A stretch of 64,000 nt of DNA, taken from the NCBI RefSeq assembly GCF_022346545.1, contig NZ_JAKRNU010000002.1, positions 1 to 64,000 of the forward strand, read 5' to 3'. This document shows, piece by piece, positions 53,141 to 61,675 of this stretch (position 1 is the first letter of the stretch; each line of letters starts with the position of its first letter). Origin of the DNA: Sporosarcina sp. ACRSM. GTDB lineage: Bacteria; Bacillota; Bacilli; Bacillales_A; Planococcaceae. The notes beneath the pieces are model-generated. The model saw nothing but the letters and a program-made list of their open reading frames with translations, was not told the origin of the DNA and did not search any database. The position numbers and the translations under genes are program-made.

Positions 53141-54271
53141 TTACAAAACAATATCTCTATTCTTCTCTCTTCTCCAAAGCAAAATGATAAAAATTACACT
53201 TATAACAATCATTCCACTGTATACGGTTGGAGCTAGCCATTGCGGATTCCATATCGATATGATATATCGCATTAAAGGTCCCCCTATCACGATGATCATC
53301 CCGACAATAAATGGAATTTGGATGCCGATCAAAGCCATACTATTGGGAACAAAGCTTGAAAAAGACATCGCCAACAGTCCGAATACAAAGCCTATTAGGT
53401 AAATCGCTGCGACACACAGCAAAATATATTGGAAGAATGTCGGATCATACCAGGATGCATTGCCAATAAACGTGTTGATCGGTACATCAAAATACATAGA
53501 TGTATCATTCAGTGAATAGACCCCAAAATAGACGATAAGCAATGCTGTAATGACACTAAAAGTTGAAATCAGTCCTGCTAGGATCTTCGTTTTGAAGAGA
53601 TTTCGTCCCTTTTTTGACGTGTATTGCAAAGCGAGCATTTGCCGTGAACGGTCCTTCAGAATCATCGGTGAGATGACTAAGACAACACTGAACAAGATAG
53701 CGATAGTCACATTGCCAATGAAATCCCTGAAATTCATAATGACTACTTCTGGATAGACTCCATATTTTTTAGAAGCAATTAATTCCTCCATGCGCTGTTT
53801 TTGTTGGGCATTATCATAGCCTCGAAGTTCATCTTTCATGTCATAAAACTCGATAAGACGTTCTCTTTCTTGAAGCTCCCAAAATGTATTTACTTCCTTT
53901 TCTTCAAACATCACCTTGCTATGAAGGGCATTGAGCTCTTCATTATCCCGATCGAAATGCTTGAATTTCTCATACGTAACAAGCCCGGCTTCTACAAACT
54001 CCCGCCTCGATTGCAAGTACTGATCGGCTTCTTTCACTTGCTCATCGTATGCTTGCTTAAAATCAAGAAACTCCTCCTCATCCATATGCGTCCCGTATTT
54101 CTCAATCATTTCAATCCCTATGTTGTAAGAATCAAGTGCCGGTCTACCGTTCGGAAAATGCTCAATATCAAACTCAATTAGAAAAAAATAAAGCACACTA
54201 TTGAGTAAAACAAGCAAAAACAACATCTTCCACGTCAAGATTTTCTTTAGTTCATTCCATAAAACCCGCAT
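53141..54271 (-). CDS. ABC-2 type exporter permease, copy 2
   Basis: The 376-residue protein has an N-terminal helix (ILTWKMLFLLVLLNSVLYFFL), a large extracytoplasmic helical domain (about 40-180) and five C-terminal helices, the layout of ABC-2 permeases such as YxlG/NatB-like proteins. It is related to the preceding gene (54284) and likely forms a heterodimeric channel with it and the ATPase. Last gene of a five-gene operon. Confidence 0.85.
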   Translation of the reverse strand: MRVLWNELKKILTWKMLFLLVLLNSVLYFFLIEFDIEHFPNGRPALDSYNIGIEMIEKYGTHMDEEEFLDFKQAYDEQVKEADQYLQSRREFVEAGLVTYEKFKHFDRDNEELNALHSKVMFEEKEVNTFWELQERERLIEFYDMKDELRGYDNAQQKQRMEELIASKKYGVYPEVVIMNFRDFIGNVTIAILFSVVLVISPMILKDRSRQMLALQYTSKKGRNLFKTKILAGLISTFSVITALLIVYFGVYSLNDTSMYFDVPINTFIGNASWYDPTFFQYILLCVAAIYLIGFVFGLLAMSFSSFVPNSMALIGIQIPFIVGMIIVIGGPLMRYIISIWNPQWLAPTVYSGMIVISVIFIILLWRREKNRDIVL

Positions 54272-54283
54272 TGCCTACTCCCC

Positions 54284-55540
54284 TTACTGGATATCCTTTT
54301 TGTGGAACCATTTCAATGAAAAAATACAGAGCACGAACGTAATCATCGTCCAGCAAACGGTCGTCATCCATTCAAAATTTTTGAACATGATGAGACCGCT
54401 GCTTCCCATGAACGATGAAGCAGTGTTCAACACAAGCAGCGATAAACTGTAGCTTGTGATAAATAATAGATTTGAAGATGTCGGCATAAAGCCTGGTATC
54501 AGTAACGCCAAGACGAAAAAGGTGGCCATTAGAATGGCAGCAATATAACTATTTTTAACAAACGTAGTCAGCGTAAATGTCAATCCTGAATACAACAGCA
54601 TGGTGATGAAGACAATTGCAATTGTCCCGCTTAAAAATTGCCCGATTGACAAATTCCACCAAGCGATATTTGGAAAATTATACTCCCAATTGAAAGCACT
54701 ATTGATGGAAGTTCCCCAGACATTCGAATAGTCGTATACGATAAAATAGGTACTAAGTGTGGCTACTAGTATAAAGGTTGTGAGCAACGCCGCCATCGCC
54801 ACTGAGGCACCGAGTTTGTCCTTCATCAGGCGTCTTCCTCTTGTGGTGCCATAGGTCACAAGCTGTGTCCGATTTTCAAATTCATAATTCGTAATCAAGG
54901 CTGTTGATAAAATGATGAGCATCAGCGACTCTATGACAATATGGAGAAAGACCGTTTTAAAGAGAAAACTATGCATAAAATACGCTTTCCCCGCAAAAAA
55001 CCATTCTTTATGTTCCCCGTTTTGCTTCATCTCCTCAAAACGTTGCGAAAACTTTTCGTATTCGCGTAAAAGTGTCTTTTCCGCATTTCCACTAAGTCGG
55101 GATTGCGCAATCGTCCCTTCCGCAACTTTCTGTATATCGATCTTTGCATAACTTGCATCGATGTCGTTGGCCATGCTAAAGTACATTTCTTTCAGTTGTA
55201 ATTGTTCGATGAATCGCCACTCTTGTTCGCTATATCGATTCTGATCTTCAAAAGTTAATGTCTCAAGAAAATCATAAACGCTTTGATATTCTTGTCCTGT
55301 TATTTCTTTTAAGGCCGTCAGATCATCTTGAAGATCCTTCTCAAACTGTAGTAATGATTCATCTGTGATTTTCCTACCGTACTTTTCAACTAATTGGTTT
55401 GCAATCTTCAATTCTTCTTTGAAATAGGAATTGTCCACAATTACGAAGACATTGAATGCTGTAAAGAGTAGAAGAAGCCCGATAAGAATGGGTGATTTGA
55501 ACGCTTTTTGACATTCATGCCAGACGATGCGCATCGCCAT
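54284..55540 (-). CDS. ABC-2 type exporter permease, copy 1
   Basis: The 418-residue protein has the same layout as the next gene: an N-terminal helix (SPILIGLLLLFTAFNVFVIV), an external helical domain of about 150 residues (FEKDLQDDLTALKEITGQEY) and six C-terminal helices including TNYEFENRTQLVTYGTTRGRR, the cytosolic coupling segment of ABC-2 transporters. Start ATG 55540 overlaps the ATPase stop (TGATG). The substrate is unknown; peptides or membrane-active antibiotics are usual for this class. Confidence 0.85.
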   Translation of the reverse strand: MAMRIVWHECQKAFKSPILIGLLLLFTAFNVFVIVDNSYFKEELKIANQLVEKYGRKITDESLLQFEKDLQDDLTALKEITGQEYQSVYDFLETLTFEDQNRYSEQEWRFIEQLQLKEMYFSMANDIDASYAKIDIQKVAEGTIAQSRLSGNAEKTLLREYEKFSQRFEEMKQNGEHKEWFFAGKAYFMHSFLFKTVFLHIVIESLMLIILSTALITNYEFENRTQLVTYGTTRGRRLMKDKLGASVAMAALLTTFILVATLSTYFIVYDYSNVWGTSINSAFNWEYNFPNIAWWNLSIGQFLSGTIAIVFITMLLYSGLTFTLTTFVKNSYIAAILMATFFVLALLIPGFMPTSSNLLFITSYSLSLLVLNTASSFMGSSGLIMFKNFEWMTTVCWTMITFVLCIFSLKWFHKKDIQ

Positions 55541-56415
55541 CACACTTCTTCCCCGATGTCATCCCGGTATTCATAGAGAAAGACATCTTCCAACTGCGGA
55601 GCTAATGGGAGCCAGTTTGCTTCCGCTTCACCTTTATGGATAAAACGAATCACCATCGACCCTCTCTCCTGCTTTTCCGATAATAGTACAAACTGTCTGC
55701 GATATGTCTCCAGTTGTTCATAAGGAATGGTCGTTTCATAGACATGACCGTCTAATGTTGCGCAAATCCTTTCAACCGAATCTTTATAAAGCAGTTGTCG
55801 GTTTTTAATCATTATGATTTCATTGGCAATCGTCTCGACATCTGACACGATATGGGTAGAAACGATGACCAATCGTTCACGTGCCAGTTCAGTGAGCAGA
55901 TGCCGGAAACGTGCACGCTCTTTTGGGTCAAGTCCGGCTGTCGGCTCGTCTAAAATGAGGATTTTCGGATCGTTTAATAATGACTGCGCAATGCCGACCC
56001 GTTGGATCATCCCACCGGAAAATTTCTTCATTTTTTTATTGGTGACTTCACGCAATGCCACTTTTTCTAATAAGTCATCTATCTTATCTAAAGCCTCTTT
56101 TTTCCCGATGCCTTTGAGCGCTGCTAAATAAAGCAAATATTGCTTTGGTGTATAGTTCTTATAAAAACCAAACTGCTGTGGCAAGTAACCCAATAAGGAA
56201 CGATAGTCTTCATCCATCGCAACGATGTTTTTCCCGTTATAGAGAATTTCCCCTTTACTCGGCGCAATGAGTGTCGCCAACATTTTAATCAATGTCGTCT
56301 TGCCCGCCCCATTTGGAGCCAGTAACCCGTAGAGCCCATTTGTAAATTCCAAATTGATGTTTTCTAACGCTGTAAAATCCCCGTATTGTTTGCTGATGTC
56401 TTTGACAAGTATCAT
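55540..56415 (-). CDS. ABC transporter ATP-binding protein
   Basis: The 291-residue ATPase has Walker A (GLLAPNGAGKTTLIKML near 32-48), Q-loop (LPQQFGF), signature FSGGMIQRVGIAQ near 134, Walker B (ILILDEPTAGLDP) and the H-loop (VSTHIV). The C-terminal 70 residues match CcmA/NatA-type subunits. It powers export by the two ABC-2 permeases encoded directly downstream; start and stop codons overlap or abut within the operon. Confidence 0.93.
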   Translation of the reverse strand: MILVKDISKQYGDFTALENINLEFTNGLYGLLAPNGAGKTTLIKMLATLIAPSKGEILYNGKNIVAMDEDYRSLLGYLPQQFGFYKNYTPKQYLLYLAALKGIGKKEALDKIDDLLEKVALREVTNKKMKKFSGGMIQRVGIAQSLLNDPKILILDEPTAGLDPKERARFRHLLTELARERLVIVSTHIVSDVETIANEIIMIKNRQLLYKDSVERICATLDGHVYETTIPYEQLETYRRQFVLLSEKQERGSMVIRFIHKGEAEANWLPLAPQLEDVFLYEYRDDIGEEV

Positions 56416-56416
56416 G

Positions 56417-57178
56417 TTAAAAAGCTCCTTTCATTTGTGTGAAACGGATCAATCTTTTCAGGTATCGTACATAACAGTAAAGGCTGCCAATGAAGACGAC
56501 TCCATAGACGAAGAGTGGCATCGTGACAAGAAGATTGGTGTACAGCGCGTCGTTCATAAACCGGAAAAATACATTTCCACCCGTCCAAATGATGACGACT
56601 GTTGCTACGGCAATTGTTGAACGACGCTTCATCATGCCGTATAAAAAAAGGATGGAAAAAACGAATAGCCCTGTAATCGAAATCATAAATGCCCGTAAGA
56701 AGTGGATATCATCATAGACGGTAACGAGAAAAGCAATTGATATCGTATTCGCCACTATAGAAACGGCACTGAACGCAAGCATTTTGAAAGCGATGATTTG
56801 ATAGACGTTATATTTACACGACATTTCGACTTCTAACGTCTCATTGTTCATTTTATGGACATACGTAAAGAGGGAAAACATCAGAAATAACAAAGGCGAA
56901 AGTAGAAAGATCAACCCGTATAAATCTTGGATGGCGAGTTTTTTAGGCTCAGCAAGAAAGAACATGAAACTGTTAACAATCAACGCTATCAAAAATATGT
57001 ACACAAGCCCCAACCGATCTGCAAACAAATGCCTGAAACCGATTTGACGGACCATCGATGTCAAATATGCGATGAAAGATTCTTTTTGGGTAACACCCGC
57101 GGCGACAATTTGCTCAATTTGTGTCTGGATCGTACGTTCATCCGGCATCGGAATTTGAAATTTTTCCTTATTCATCAT
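56417..57178 (-). CDS. Membrane protein encoded with ECF sigma factor, possible anti-sigma factor
   Basis: The 253-residue protein has a cytosolic N-terminal segment of about 70 residues (MPDERTIQTQIEQIVAAGVTQKESF) followed by six hydrophobic helices. It overlaps the sigma gene by 11 bases and so is translated with it, the normal place of an anti-sigma factor. No zinc-binding HxxxCxxC motif is present. It may instead be a third transport subunit; the assignment rests on position and topology. Confidence 0.65.
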   Translation of the reverse strand: MMNKEKFQIPMPDERTIQTQIEQIVAAGVTQKESFIAYLTSMVRQIGFRHLFADRLGLVYIFLIALIVNSFMFFLAEPKKLAIQDLYGLIFLLSPLLFLMFSLFTYVHKMNNETLEVEMSCKYNVYQIIAFKMLAFSAVSIVANTISIAFLVTVYDDIHFLRAFMISITGLFVFSILFLYGMMKRRSTIAVATVVIIWTGGNVFFRFMNDALYTNLLVTMPLFVYGVVFIGSLYCYVRYLKRLIRFTQMKGAF

Positions 57179-57722
57179 GTACCTTCTCCATTCCTTTTCG
57201 AATTCTTTTCAGGGCGGCATAGTATTTCGTCTTCACCGTCGACAGTGGGATGGTTTCAATCGATGCAATTTCTTGAAACGTGTAGTCTCCGAACAATTTA
57301 AGCCGGATGATTTGCTGTGAACTTACATCCAGTTCATTGACAAGTGCTGTCACTCTTTCAAAATCTTCCTTGAACTCAAGCGAAACGGTCATATCATACT
57401 CGTCTTCAAACTCATAATCGTCAATGGATTGGACGATTTGCGTATCCTTATAACGCTTCGATCGGTAATAATCGACGAGTCGATTCGATGCAAGCTTGTA
57501 CAGCCAGGTCCGAAATGACGCCTTCTTTCGATCATAGTGTTGGATTGATTTTAAAACGCTTATGAAAATTTCCTGCGTCAAATCGAGTGAAAGCTCAGCG
57601 TCAATCGTCTGTTTGTAGATGAAGGCGTACATCTCCTTATAATATTTCTCAACAAGTGCATTCGCGGCTGCCTCATTGCCGCTTCTCTTAATCTTGTTAA
57701 TCCAGCGCTGCTCATTTTCCAT
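57168..57722 (-). CDS. ECF-type RNA polymerase sigma factor
   Basis: The 184-residue protein has region 2 (ALVEKYYKEMYAFIYKQTID, DLTQEIFISVLKSI, FRTWLYKLASNRLVDYYR) and region 4 (LDVSSQQIIRLKLFGDYTFQEIASIETIPLSTVKTKYYAALKRIRKGM, quoted for its HTH EIASIETIPLSTVK). There is no sigma-3 region, as usual for ECF factors. It leads the operon sigma, membrane protein, ATPase, permease, permease, an arrangement like the sigY locus of B. subtilis. It probably drives its own operon. Confidence 0.92.
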   Translation of the reverse strand: MENEQRWINKIKRSGNEAAANALVEKYYKEMYAFIYKQTIDAELSLDLTQEIFISVLKSIQHYDRKKASFRTWLYKLASNRLVDYYRSKRYKDTQIVQSIDDYEFEDEYDMTVSLEFKEDFERVTALVNELDVSSQQIIRLKLFGDYTFQEIASIETIPLSTVKTKYYAALKRIRKGMEKVHDE

Positions 57723-57769
57723 AGTTCACCACATGCTTCCCCCATGATCTAAACCGTTCTATACATATA

Positions 57770-57797
57770 TTCGTAAACAGTTTGAAAAAAGTTTGAC
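57770..57797 (-). promoter_or_regulatory. Candidate ECF autoregulated promoter
   Basis: On the minus strand TCAAAC, 17 bases and CGAA lie about 50 bases before the sigma start. This has the general form of Bacillus ECF promoters (AAC-rich -35, CG-starting -10), but the match is weak. Confidence 0.3.
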
Positions 57798-57912
57798 ATT
57801 GCTTAAAGAATTTTTTCAACATAGCTTATTATAAACAAAAAAATATATTGTTTAGAAAAAGTGCGGAAGCAAATAATAGTTTTAAAATAGCCGTAATGCG
57901 GGCAATCTATTT

Positions 57913-57935
57913 TTATATGCACTAACGAGGTCTAT
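57913..57935 (+). repeat. TATGsACTArCGAGGTsTAT motif, copy 3
   Basis: This copy stands about 190 bases upstream of the sigma gene, the same distance and orientation as copy 2 has to the PadR gene. It has one base change in the core (CTAACG for CTAGCG). Confidence 0.6.
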
Positions 57936-57973
57936 GATATTGAAAATAAATTCCTATATTTCTGTATTGATAG

Positions 57974-58006
57974 AAAAAAGTACATCACTAGCAATAAGTG
58001 ATGTAC
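57974..58006 (-). terminator. Terminator, GTACATCAC stem copy 3
   Basis: On the minus strand GTACATCAC pairs with GTGATGTAC and is followed by TTTTTTC. It terminates the small zinc-finger gene at 58028. Confidence 0.8.
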
Positions 58007-58027
58007 GGAATCATAAAGTAGATGATG

Positions 58028-58186
58028 TTATTTCTTCCGGCAATTTTTGCAGACTTTTACAGTTGTCGTTGGTTCAATTTTTACCGGATATAATAATTTG
58101 ATTCTTTTCCGCTCACATAATGGGCAGTTTCCTCGCCCATTGGATGGAAGCTTATCTAGGATTTTCCCTCGATTTCGTTTCGCCAT
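58028..58186 (-). CDS. Small zinc-finger-like basic protein
   Basis: A 52-codon ORF starts at ATG 58186 behind AGAGGTG. It is strongly basic (MAKRNRGKILDKLPS at the N-terminus) and has two Cys pairs, CPLC near 21-24 and CKNC near 46-49, separated by about 20 residues, forming a probable zinc ribbon. No family name is known to me. The size, charge and Cys pairs recall ribosomal or coat-associated small proteins. Confidence 0.7.
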   Translation of the reverse strand: MAKRNRGKILDKLPSNGRGNCPLCERKRIKLLYPVKIEPTTTVKVCKNCRKK

Positions 58187-58317
58187 TGCTATTCACCTCT
58201 ACCATAAAGATTTCTCTTTCTCTTTAGTAGATGACGATTTGCCAAAAACAATGACGAGGTTTGCAAAAAAATCGCGTATAATAGACTGAAAAACAATTAT
58301 CGAAAAGAGGTTCCCTC

Positions 58318-58515
58318 ATGATAGCTGATAAGTATCGTTGCCCATTATGCAAGAATAATAATCAATGCTGTATTCCGAATGACGAATCCGCTGAAGGATG
58401 TTGGTGTACCGATGCGTTCTTTCCAAAAGGGATTTTCGATTTATTACCCACTGAGCGGGAAAAGGTTTGCATCTGCCAAAACTGCTTGGAAGCTTTCGAT
58501 AGGACGGTACACTAA
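58318..58515 (+). CDS. Cysteine-rich CWC family protein
   Basis: The 65-residue protein has eight cysteines in the CWC pattern: CPLCKNNNQCCI, then CWCTDAFFPKGIFDLLP and CICQNCLEAF. This corresponds to the cysteine-rich CWC family, proposed to bind zinc. AAAAGAGG precedes the ATG. It is divergent from the small zinc-finger gene. Function unknown. Confidence 0.8.
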   Translation: MIADKYRCPLCKNNNQCCIPNDESAEGCWCTDAFFPKGIFDLLPTEREKVCICQNCLEAFDRTVH

Positions 58516-58568
58516 CCTCATTTTTGTACATAGGATAGAATATCAGGCAATTGGAAAGGAGCATCTCC

Positions 58569-58997
58569 TTGCATTATTACGCTTATCCCTATTTGCCCTA
58601 TCCTTACTACCATCCTAGTCAACGAGTAGCGAATCTGAATCTACAGGTTTCCCCTTCCTATTACGGCCAGTTGCAAACAGAGCTTGCGATTGATCCACCA
58701 AATCCATATCCGCCCGTCGATACGAGAAAATTCAATGAATCCGCGAAGAAATATCAGGTGCTAACGAAGCAAATTAGTTTATTTTTCGATAAAGTCGCTA
58801 CCTCCCCGCAATTTGCAAATGAGCTAATGGAAGCGGCCCAACTTTCAAATTCACTCAAAGTGGAGGAAATGATTCGATCAGTTGGTATTACTGTAAAAAT
58901 CAAATCCCAATTTACACCAACGGGAATGATCATTGAAGTTGATAATGGTGAAACAGAAGGAAATTGTTGTCGTTTGCGTGTTGTTTTGCCTTGGTAA
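58569..58997 (+). CDS. Tyr/Pro-rich N-terminus hypothetical protein
   Basis: Start is TTG 58569, eight bases behind AAAGGAG; the upstream in-frame TTG (58551) overlaps that site. The 142-residue product opens HYYAYPYLPYPYYHPSQR, a Tyr/Pro-rich segment seen in some spore coat proteins. A helical middle (KYQVLTKQISLFFDKVATSP) and a beta-rich end (GITVKIKSQFTPTGMIIEVD, then CCRLRVVLPW) follow. I do not recognise a family. Confidence 0.7.
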   Translation: MHYYAYPYLPYPYYHPSQRVANLNLQVSPSYYGQLQTELAIDPPNPYPPVDTRKFNESAKKYQVLTKQISLFFDKVATSPQFANELMEAAQLSNSLKVEEMIRSVGITVKIKSQFTPTGMIIEVDNGETEGNCCRLRVVLPW

Positions 58998-59008
58998 CCA
59001 ATCGTCAA

Positions 59009-59059
59009 TAAAAAAAGCCGATTTCTCCACTATTGACCATAGGGAAATCGGCTTTTTTT
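59009..59059. terminator. Bidirectional terminator
   Basis: AAAAAAAGCCGATTTC pairs with GAAATCGGCTTTTTTT around a loop of about 18 bases; it separates convergent genes. Confidence 0.85.
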
Positions 59060-59330
59060 ATTCATTCCCAAATCTTTTGGCGTCCCTTGCTCTTGCTCGT
59101 TCCGCTTCAACTTCTCGATTGCGAGGTGTAGCATTGGTGACGAGTGCATGTAGAAGGTTTTGTGTACTCTTGGCCACTTCCTCGACGGCGCGATGGATTG
59201 CCTCCTCATTCATTTTCGATGGCTTGTTGAACCCGGAGACCTTTCGTACATATTGAAGTGCAGCTGCATAGATTTCGTCGTCAGTAGCTGGTGGTTCGTA
59301 GTTGAAAAGTGTTTTAATGTTTCGACACAT
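59058..59330 (-). CDS. DUF2277 family protein
   Basis: The 90-residue protein begins MCRNIKTLFNYEPPATDDEI and continues AALQYVRKVSGFNKPSKMNEEAI, the standard DUF2277 sequence, ending NATPRNREVEAERARAR. These small proteins are widespread but uncharacterised. AGAGGTG precedes ATG 59330; an earlier ATG three codons upstream lies before that site. Confidence 0.88.
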   Translation of the reverse strand: MCRNIKTLFNYEPPATDDEIYAAALQYVRKVSGFNKPSKMNEEAIHRAVEEVAKSTQNLLHALVTNATPRNREVEAERARARDAKRFGNE

Positions 59331-59608
59331 ATCTTTCACCTCTTTCTAAATGCCATCTGCTTCCTATTGAGTTCCATCAAAGGCTGATTGCTTCAACCGC
59401 TTCGCTTGCCATCCATTGTCCATGGTCATAGCAAGCTATCTCATTTTAGTTGAATATGTGTTCCCTTTCATAATAACATTCATGCATTTCCTTCCTCTAT
59501 AGGTATCCCTTGACTTGGCCTCTAATTTATAAATATCACAAATATTACTGATATCCTATTCTCCCGTCGAATAAGATGAACGAGATGAATAAATGAGGAG
59601 AGAAGTAG

Positions 59609-60754
59609 ATGCAAATCCATGTTGTACAACCAGGGGAAACGCTATGGTTGATTGCCAATCGCTATGGCGTCATGGTCAATCAAATTGTAACAGCGAATGA
59701 GCTGGCTGATGCGAATCAGTTAGTGCCCGGCATGGCCCTTGTCATTCCAGTTCCATCCACGACGCCTCCCGCAGAGAAACCGGAAATCGATGTCAATGCC
59801 TATGCGCTCAATACGGGTGAAACGGGTGCCCGTGAAATCCAGGAAGTCGGCCGATTTTTGACCTATTGGATGCCCTTCGCTTATCGGATGCGGGCAGATG
59901 GTGGCCTAGATGCCATCGATGACACGGAAATGCTTCGCTCTGCCGCTGCAGAAAGGGTTGTTCCTGTACTGACAATCACCAATTTCAGTGCTACAGAGGC
60001 CGGCTCCGAGCTCGCCCACACCATTTTGGCAAGCACGGCTATTCAAGATCAATTATTCGCGAATATTGAAAATGTCATGAAAGAAAAAGGCTATCAAGGG
60101 ATCAATGTCGATTTTGAAAATGTGCTTCCGGCCGACCGTGAATTGTACAACCAATTTTTACAACGACTTGTAGATCGGTTGCATCCAGAAGGTTATTTTG
60201 TTTCAACTGCCCTTGCACCGAAAACAAGCGGCGAACAAACTGGGATTTTGGTTGAAGCACATGATTATGAGGCGCATGGAAAGATTGTCGATTTCGTTGT
60301 ACTGATGACCTATGAGTGGGGCTACCGATTGGGGCCTCCCCAAGCCATTTCCCCACTGAACCAAATCAAACGGGTGCTTGATTATGCGGTGACGGTCATT
60401 CCGAGGGATAAGATCTTTTTCGGATTTCAAATTTATGCACGGGATTGGCTGCTCCCTCATGTGGAGGGACAGGAAGCGGAAACGTTCAGTCAGCAAGAAG
60501 CGCTTCGCAGGGCAATTCAATACGGAGCCACCATTCAATATGACGAAGTGGCCCAATCTCCGTTTTTCCGCTACACCGATGCAGATGGACAGCGTCATGA
60601 AGTATGGTTTGAAGATGCCCGCAGTGCCCAGGCCAAGTTTGACCTGGTGAAGGAATATAACCTCCGCGGAATCAGCTACTGGGTACTTGGCTATCCATTC
60701 CCGCAAAATTGGCTGCTATTGGAAGACAATTTTACGATCCGGAAGAGAGCGTAA
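59609..60754 (+). CDS. LysM-GH18 spore peptidoglycan hydrolase (SleL/YaaH-like)
   Basis: The 381-residue enzyme has one LysM repeat (about 2-47: IHVVQPGETLWLIANRYGVM) followed by a GH18 domain. The catalytic segment is YQGINVDFENVLPADRELYN near 169-188 (the canonical DxxDxDxE is shortened, with the acid Glu in DFEN); YEWGYRLGPPQAISPL and GISYWVLGYPFPQNWLLL are typical of SleL/YaaH/YdhD cortex-lytic N-acetylglucosaminidases used in germination. These usually carry two LysM repeats; here there is one. AGGAGAG precedes the ATG. No signal peptide, as usual for coat-located members. Confidence 0.88.
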   Translation: MQIHVVQPGETLWLIANRYGVMVNQIVTANELADANQLVPGMALVIPVPSTTPPAEKPEIDVNAYALNTGETGAREIQEVGRFLTYWMPFAYRMRADGGLDAIDDTEMLRSAAAERVVPVLTITNFSATEAGSELAHTILASTAIQDQLFANIENVMKEKGYQGINVDFENVLPADRELYNQFLQRLVDRLHPEGYFVSTALAPKTSGEQTGILVEAHDYEAHGKIVDFVVLMTYEWGYRLGPPQAISPLNQIKRVLDYAVTVIPRDKIFFGFQIYARDWLLPHVEGQEAETFSQQEALRRAIQYGATIQYDEVAQSPFFRYTDADGQRHEVWFEDARSAQAKFDLVKEYNLRGISYWVLGYPFPQNWLLLEDNFTIRKRA

Positions 60755-60832
60755 AGGATAAGTGATTAAAAAAAGCTCTTTATACCGACACTGATAAAGA
60801 AAATCCGTACCATCTCGAAAGGAGCTTTTCAC

Positions 60833-61159
60833 TTGCAACAGCCAATACAACAGGAACAGCAAAGCGAACAACAATTTCAAATGCAAAAGAAGCAGGCACT
60901 TCAAGCGATGCAGCAGGCCGTGCACACGATCCAGCAGATGACTTCAATGACAGACCAGCAAGCATTGCAACAGGCGCAACAGCAACTCCAACAAGCATCC
61001 CAGCTAATGAACCAGATGCAAGGTGTGGCGGTCACTCAATCGACGACGGCCGTGCAACAGCAATTGGAGCAAGTTCGCCAACAAATTGAACAGGCGGCAC
61101 AAACACTTCAGCTGATCCAATCGTTGAATAGCGGCAATAATAGTTTCAAAAAAGGGTAA
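60833..61159 (+). CDS. Glutamine-rich coiled-coil protein
   Basis: The 108-residue product is about one third Gln (QQPIQQEQQSEQQFQMQKKQ, then QALQQAQQQLQQASQLMNQM) and should form a long coiled coil, with a short NSGNNSFKKG tail. TTG start lies behind GAAAGGAGC with a spacing of about nine. It follows the LysM-GH18 gene by 78 bases and has its own terminator. The Gln-rich composition recalls coat or core proteins of spores; no family is recognised. Confidence 0.7.
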   Translation: MQQPIQQEQQSEQQFQMQKKQALQAMQQAVHTIQQMTSMTDQQALQQAQQQLQQASQLMNQMQGVAVTQSTTAVQQQLEQVRQQIEQAAQTLQLIQSLNSGNNSFKKG

Positions 61160-61208
61160 AAGACCATCCCCTCACTGATCTTCATTTGTTGAGGGGAGGT
61201 CTTTTTTT
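61157..61208. terminator. Bidirectional terminator before the molybdenum hydroxylase operon end
   Basis: AAAAGACCaTCCCCTCA pairs with TGAGGGGAGGTCTTTT around about 15 bases; U-runs on both strands. Confidence 0.85.
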
Positions 61209-61675
61209 GTCCGGAGAACTGATTGGATGGCTTCCTTTATTTCATGATAGCCTGTACAGCGACATAAATTCGATTGCATCCATTCCTCGATGGTTTTGTC
61301 GTCTGCATCGGGATGTCGTTCCATAAGGGCATGGCAATTCACGACGAAACCCGGTGTGCAATAGCCACATTGGATAGCCCAATTGTCAACAAATGCTTGT
61401 TGGACAGGAGAATCCGCCAAACCTTCGATTGTCGTAATCGACTCGGTCGCCGATTCAATAGTCAAAGATAAGCAGGCATGCGTCGGTTCGCCATTAACGA
61501 TGACAGTGCATGCCCCGCAATCTCCGTTTTCACATGCCTGTTTTGCCCCCGTCAAACCGAGTTGGTCGCGCAATGTGTGCAAAAGCGTATCGGCCGATCG
61601 GATGACAACATCATGGTTTTTCCCGTTGACGAGCAATGGGATGATTGCTTTCGACGTATTGTGTGATAGGATCAT
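61172..61675 (-). CDS. Molybdenum hydroxylase [2Fe-2S] subunit (xanthine dehydrogenase type)
   Basis: The 167-residue protein has the plant-ferredoxin cluster site CENGDCGACTVIVNG near 48-60 (fourth Cys in HACLS) and the second cluster in GYCTPGFV near 103 and CRCTGYHEI near 138. It passes electrons from the Mo cofactor subunit to the FAD subunit. ATG overlaps the FAD gene stop as ATGA. Substrate may be xanthine, CO or a related aldehyde/heterocycle. Its 3' end lies within the terminator hairpin. Confidence 0.92.
   Translation of the reverse strand: MILSHNTSKAIIPLLVNGKNHDVVIRSADTLLHTLRDQLGLTGAKQACENGDCGACTVIVNGEPTHACLSLTIESATESITTIEGLADSPVQQAFVDNWAIQCGYCTPGFVVNCHALMERHPDADDKTIEEWMQSNLCRCTGYHEIKEAIQSVLRTKKDLPSTNEDQ

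Noticed and set aside
52986..57935. Motif copies as att sites of an integrated element
   Set aside because: The operon between them has no integrase, copies are similar only in part and a third inverted copy sits at the padR promoter; a regulatory site explains them better.
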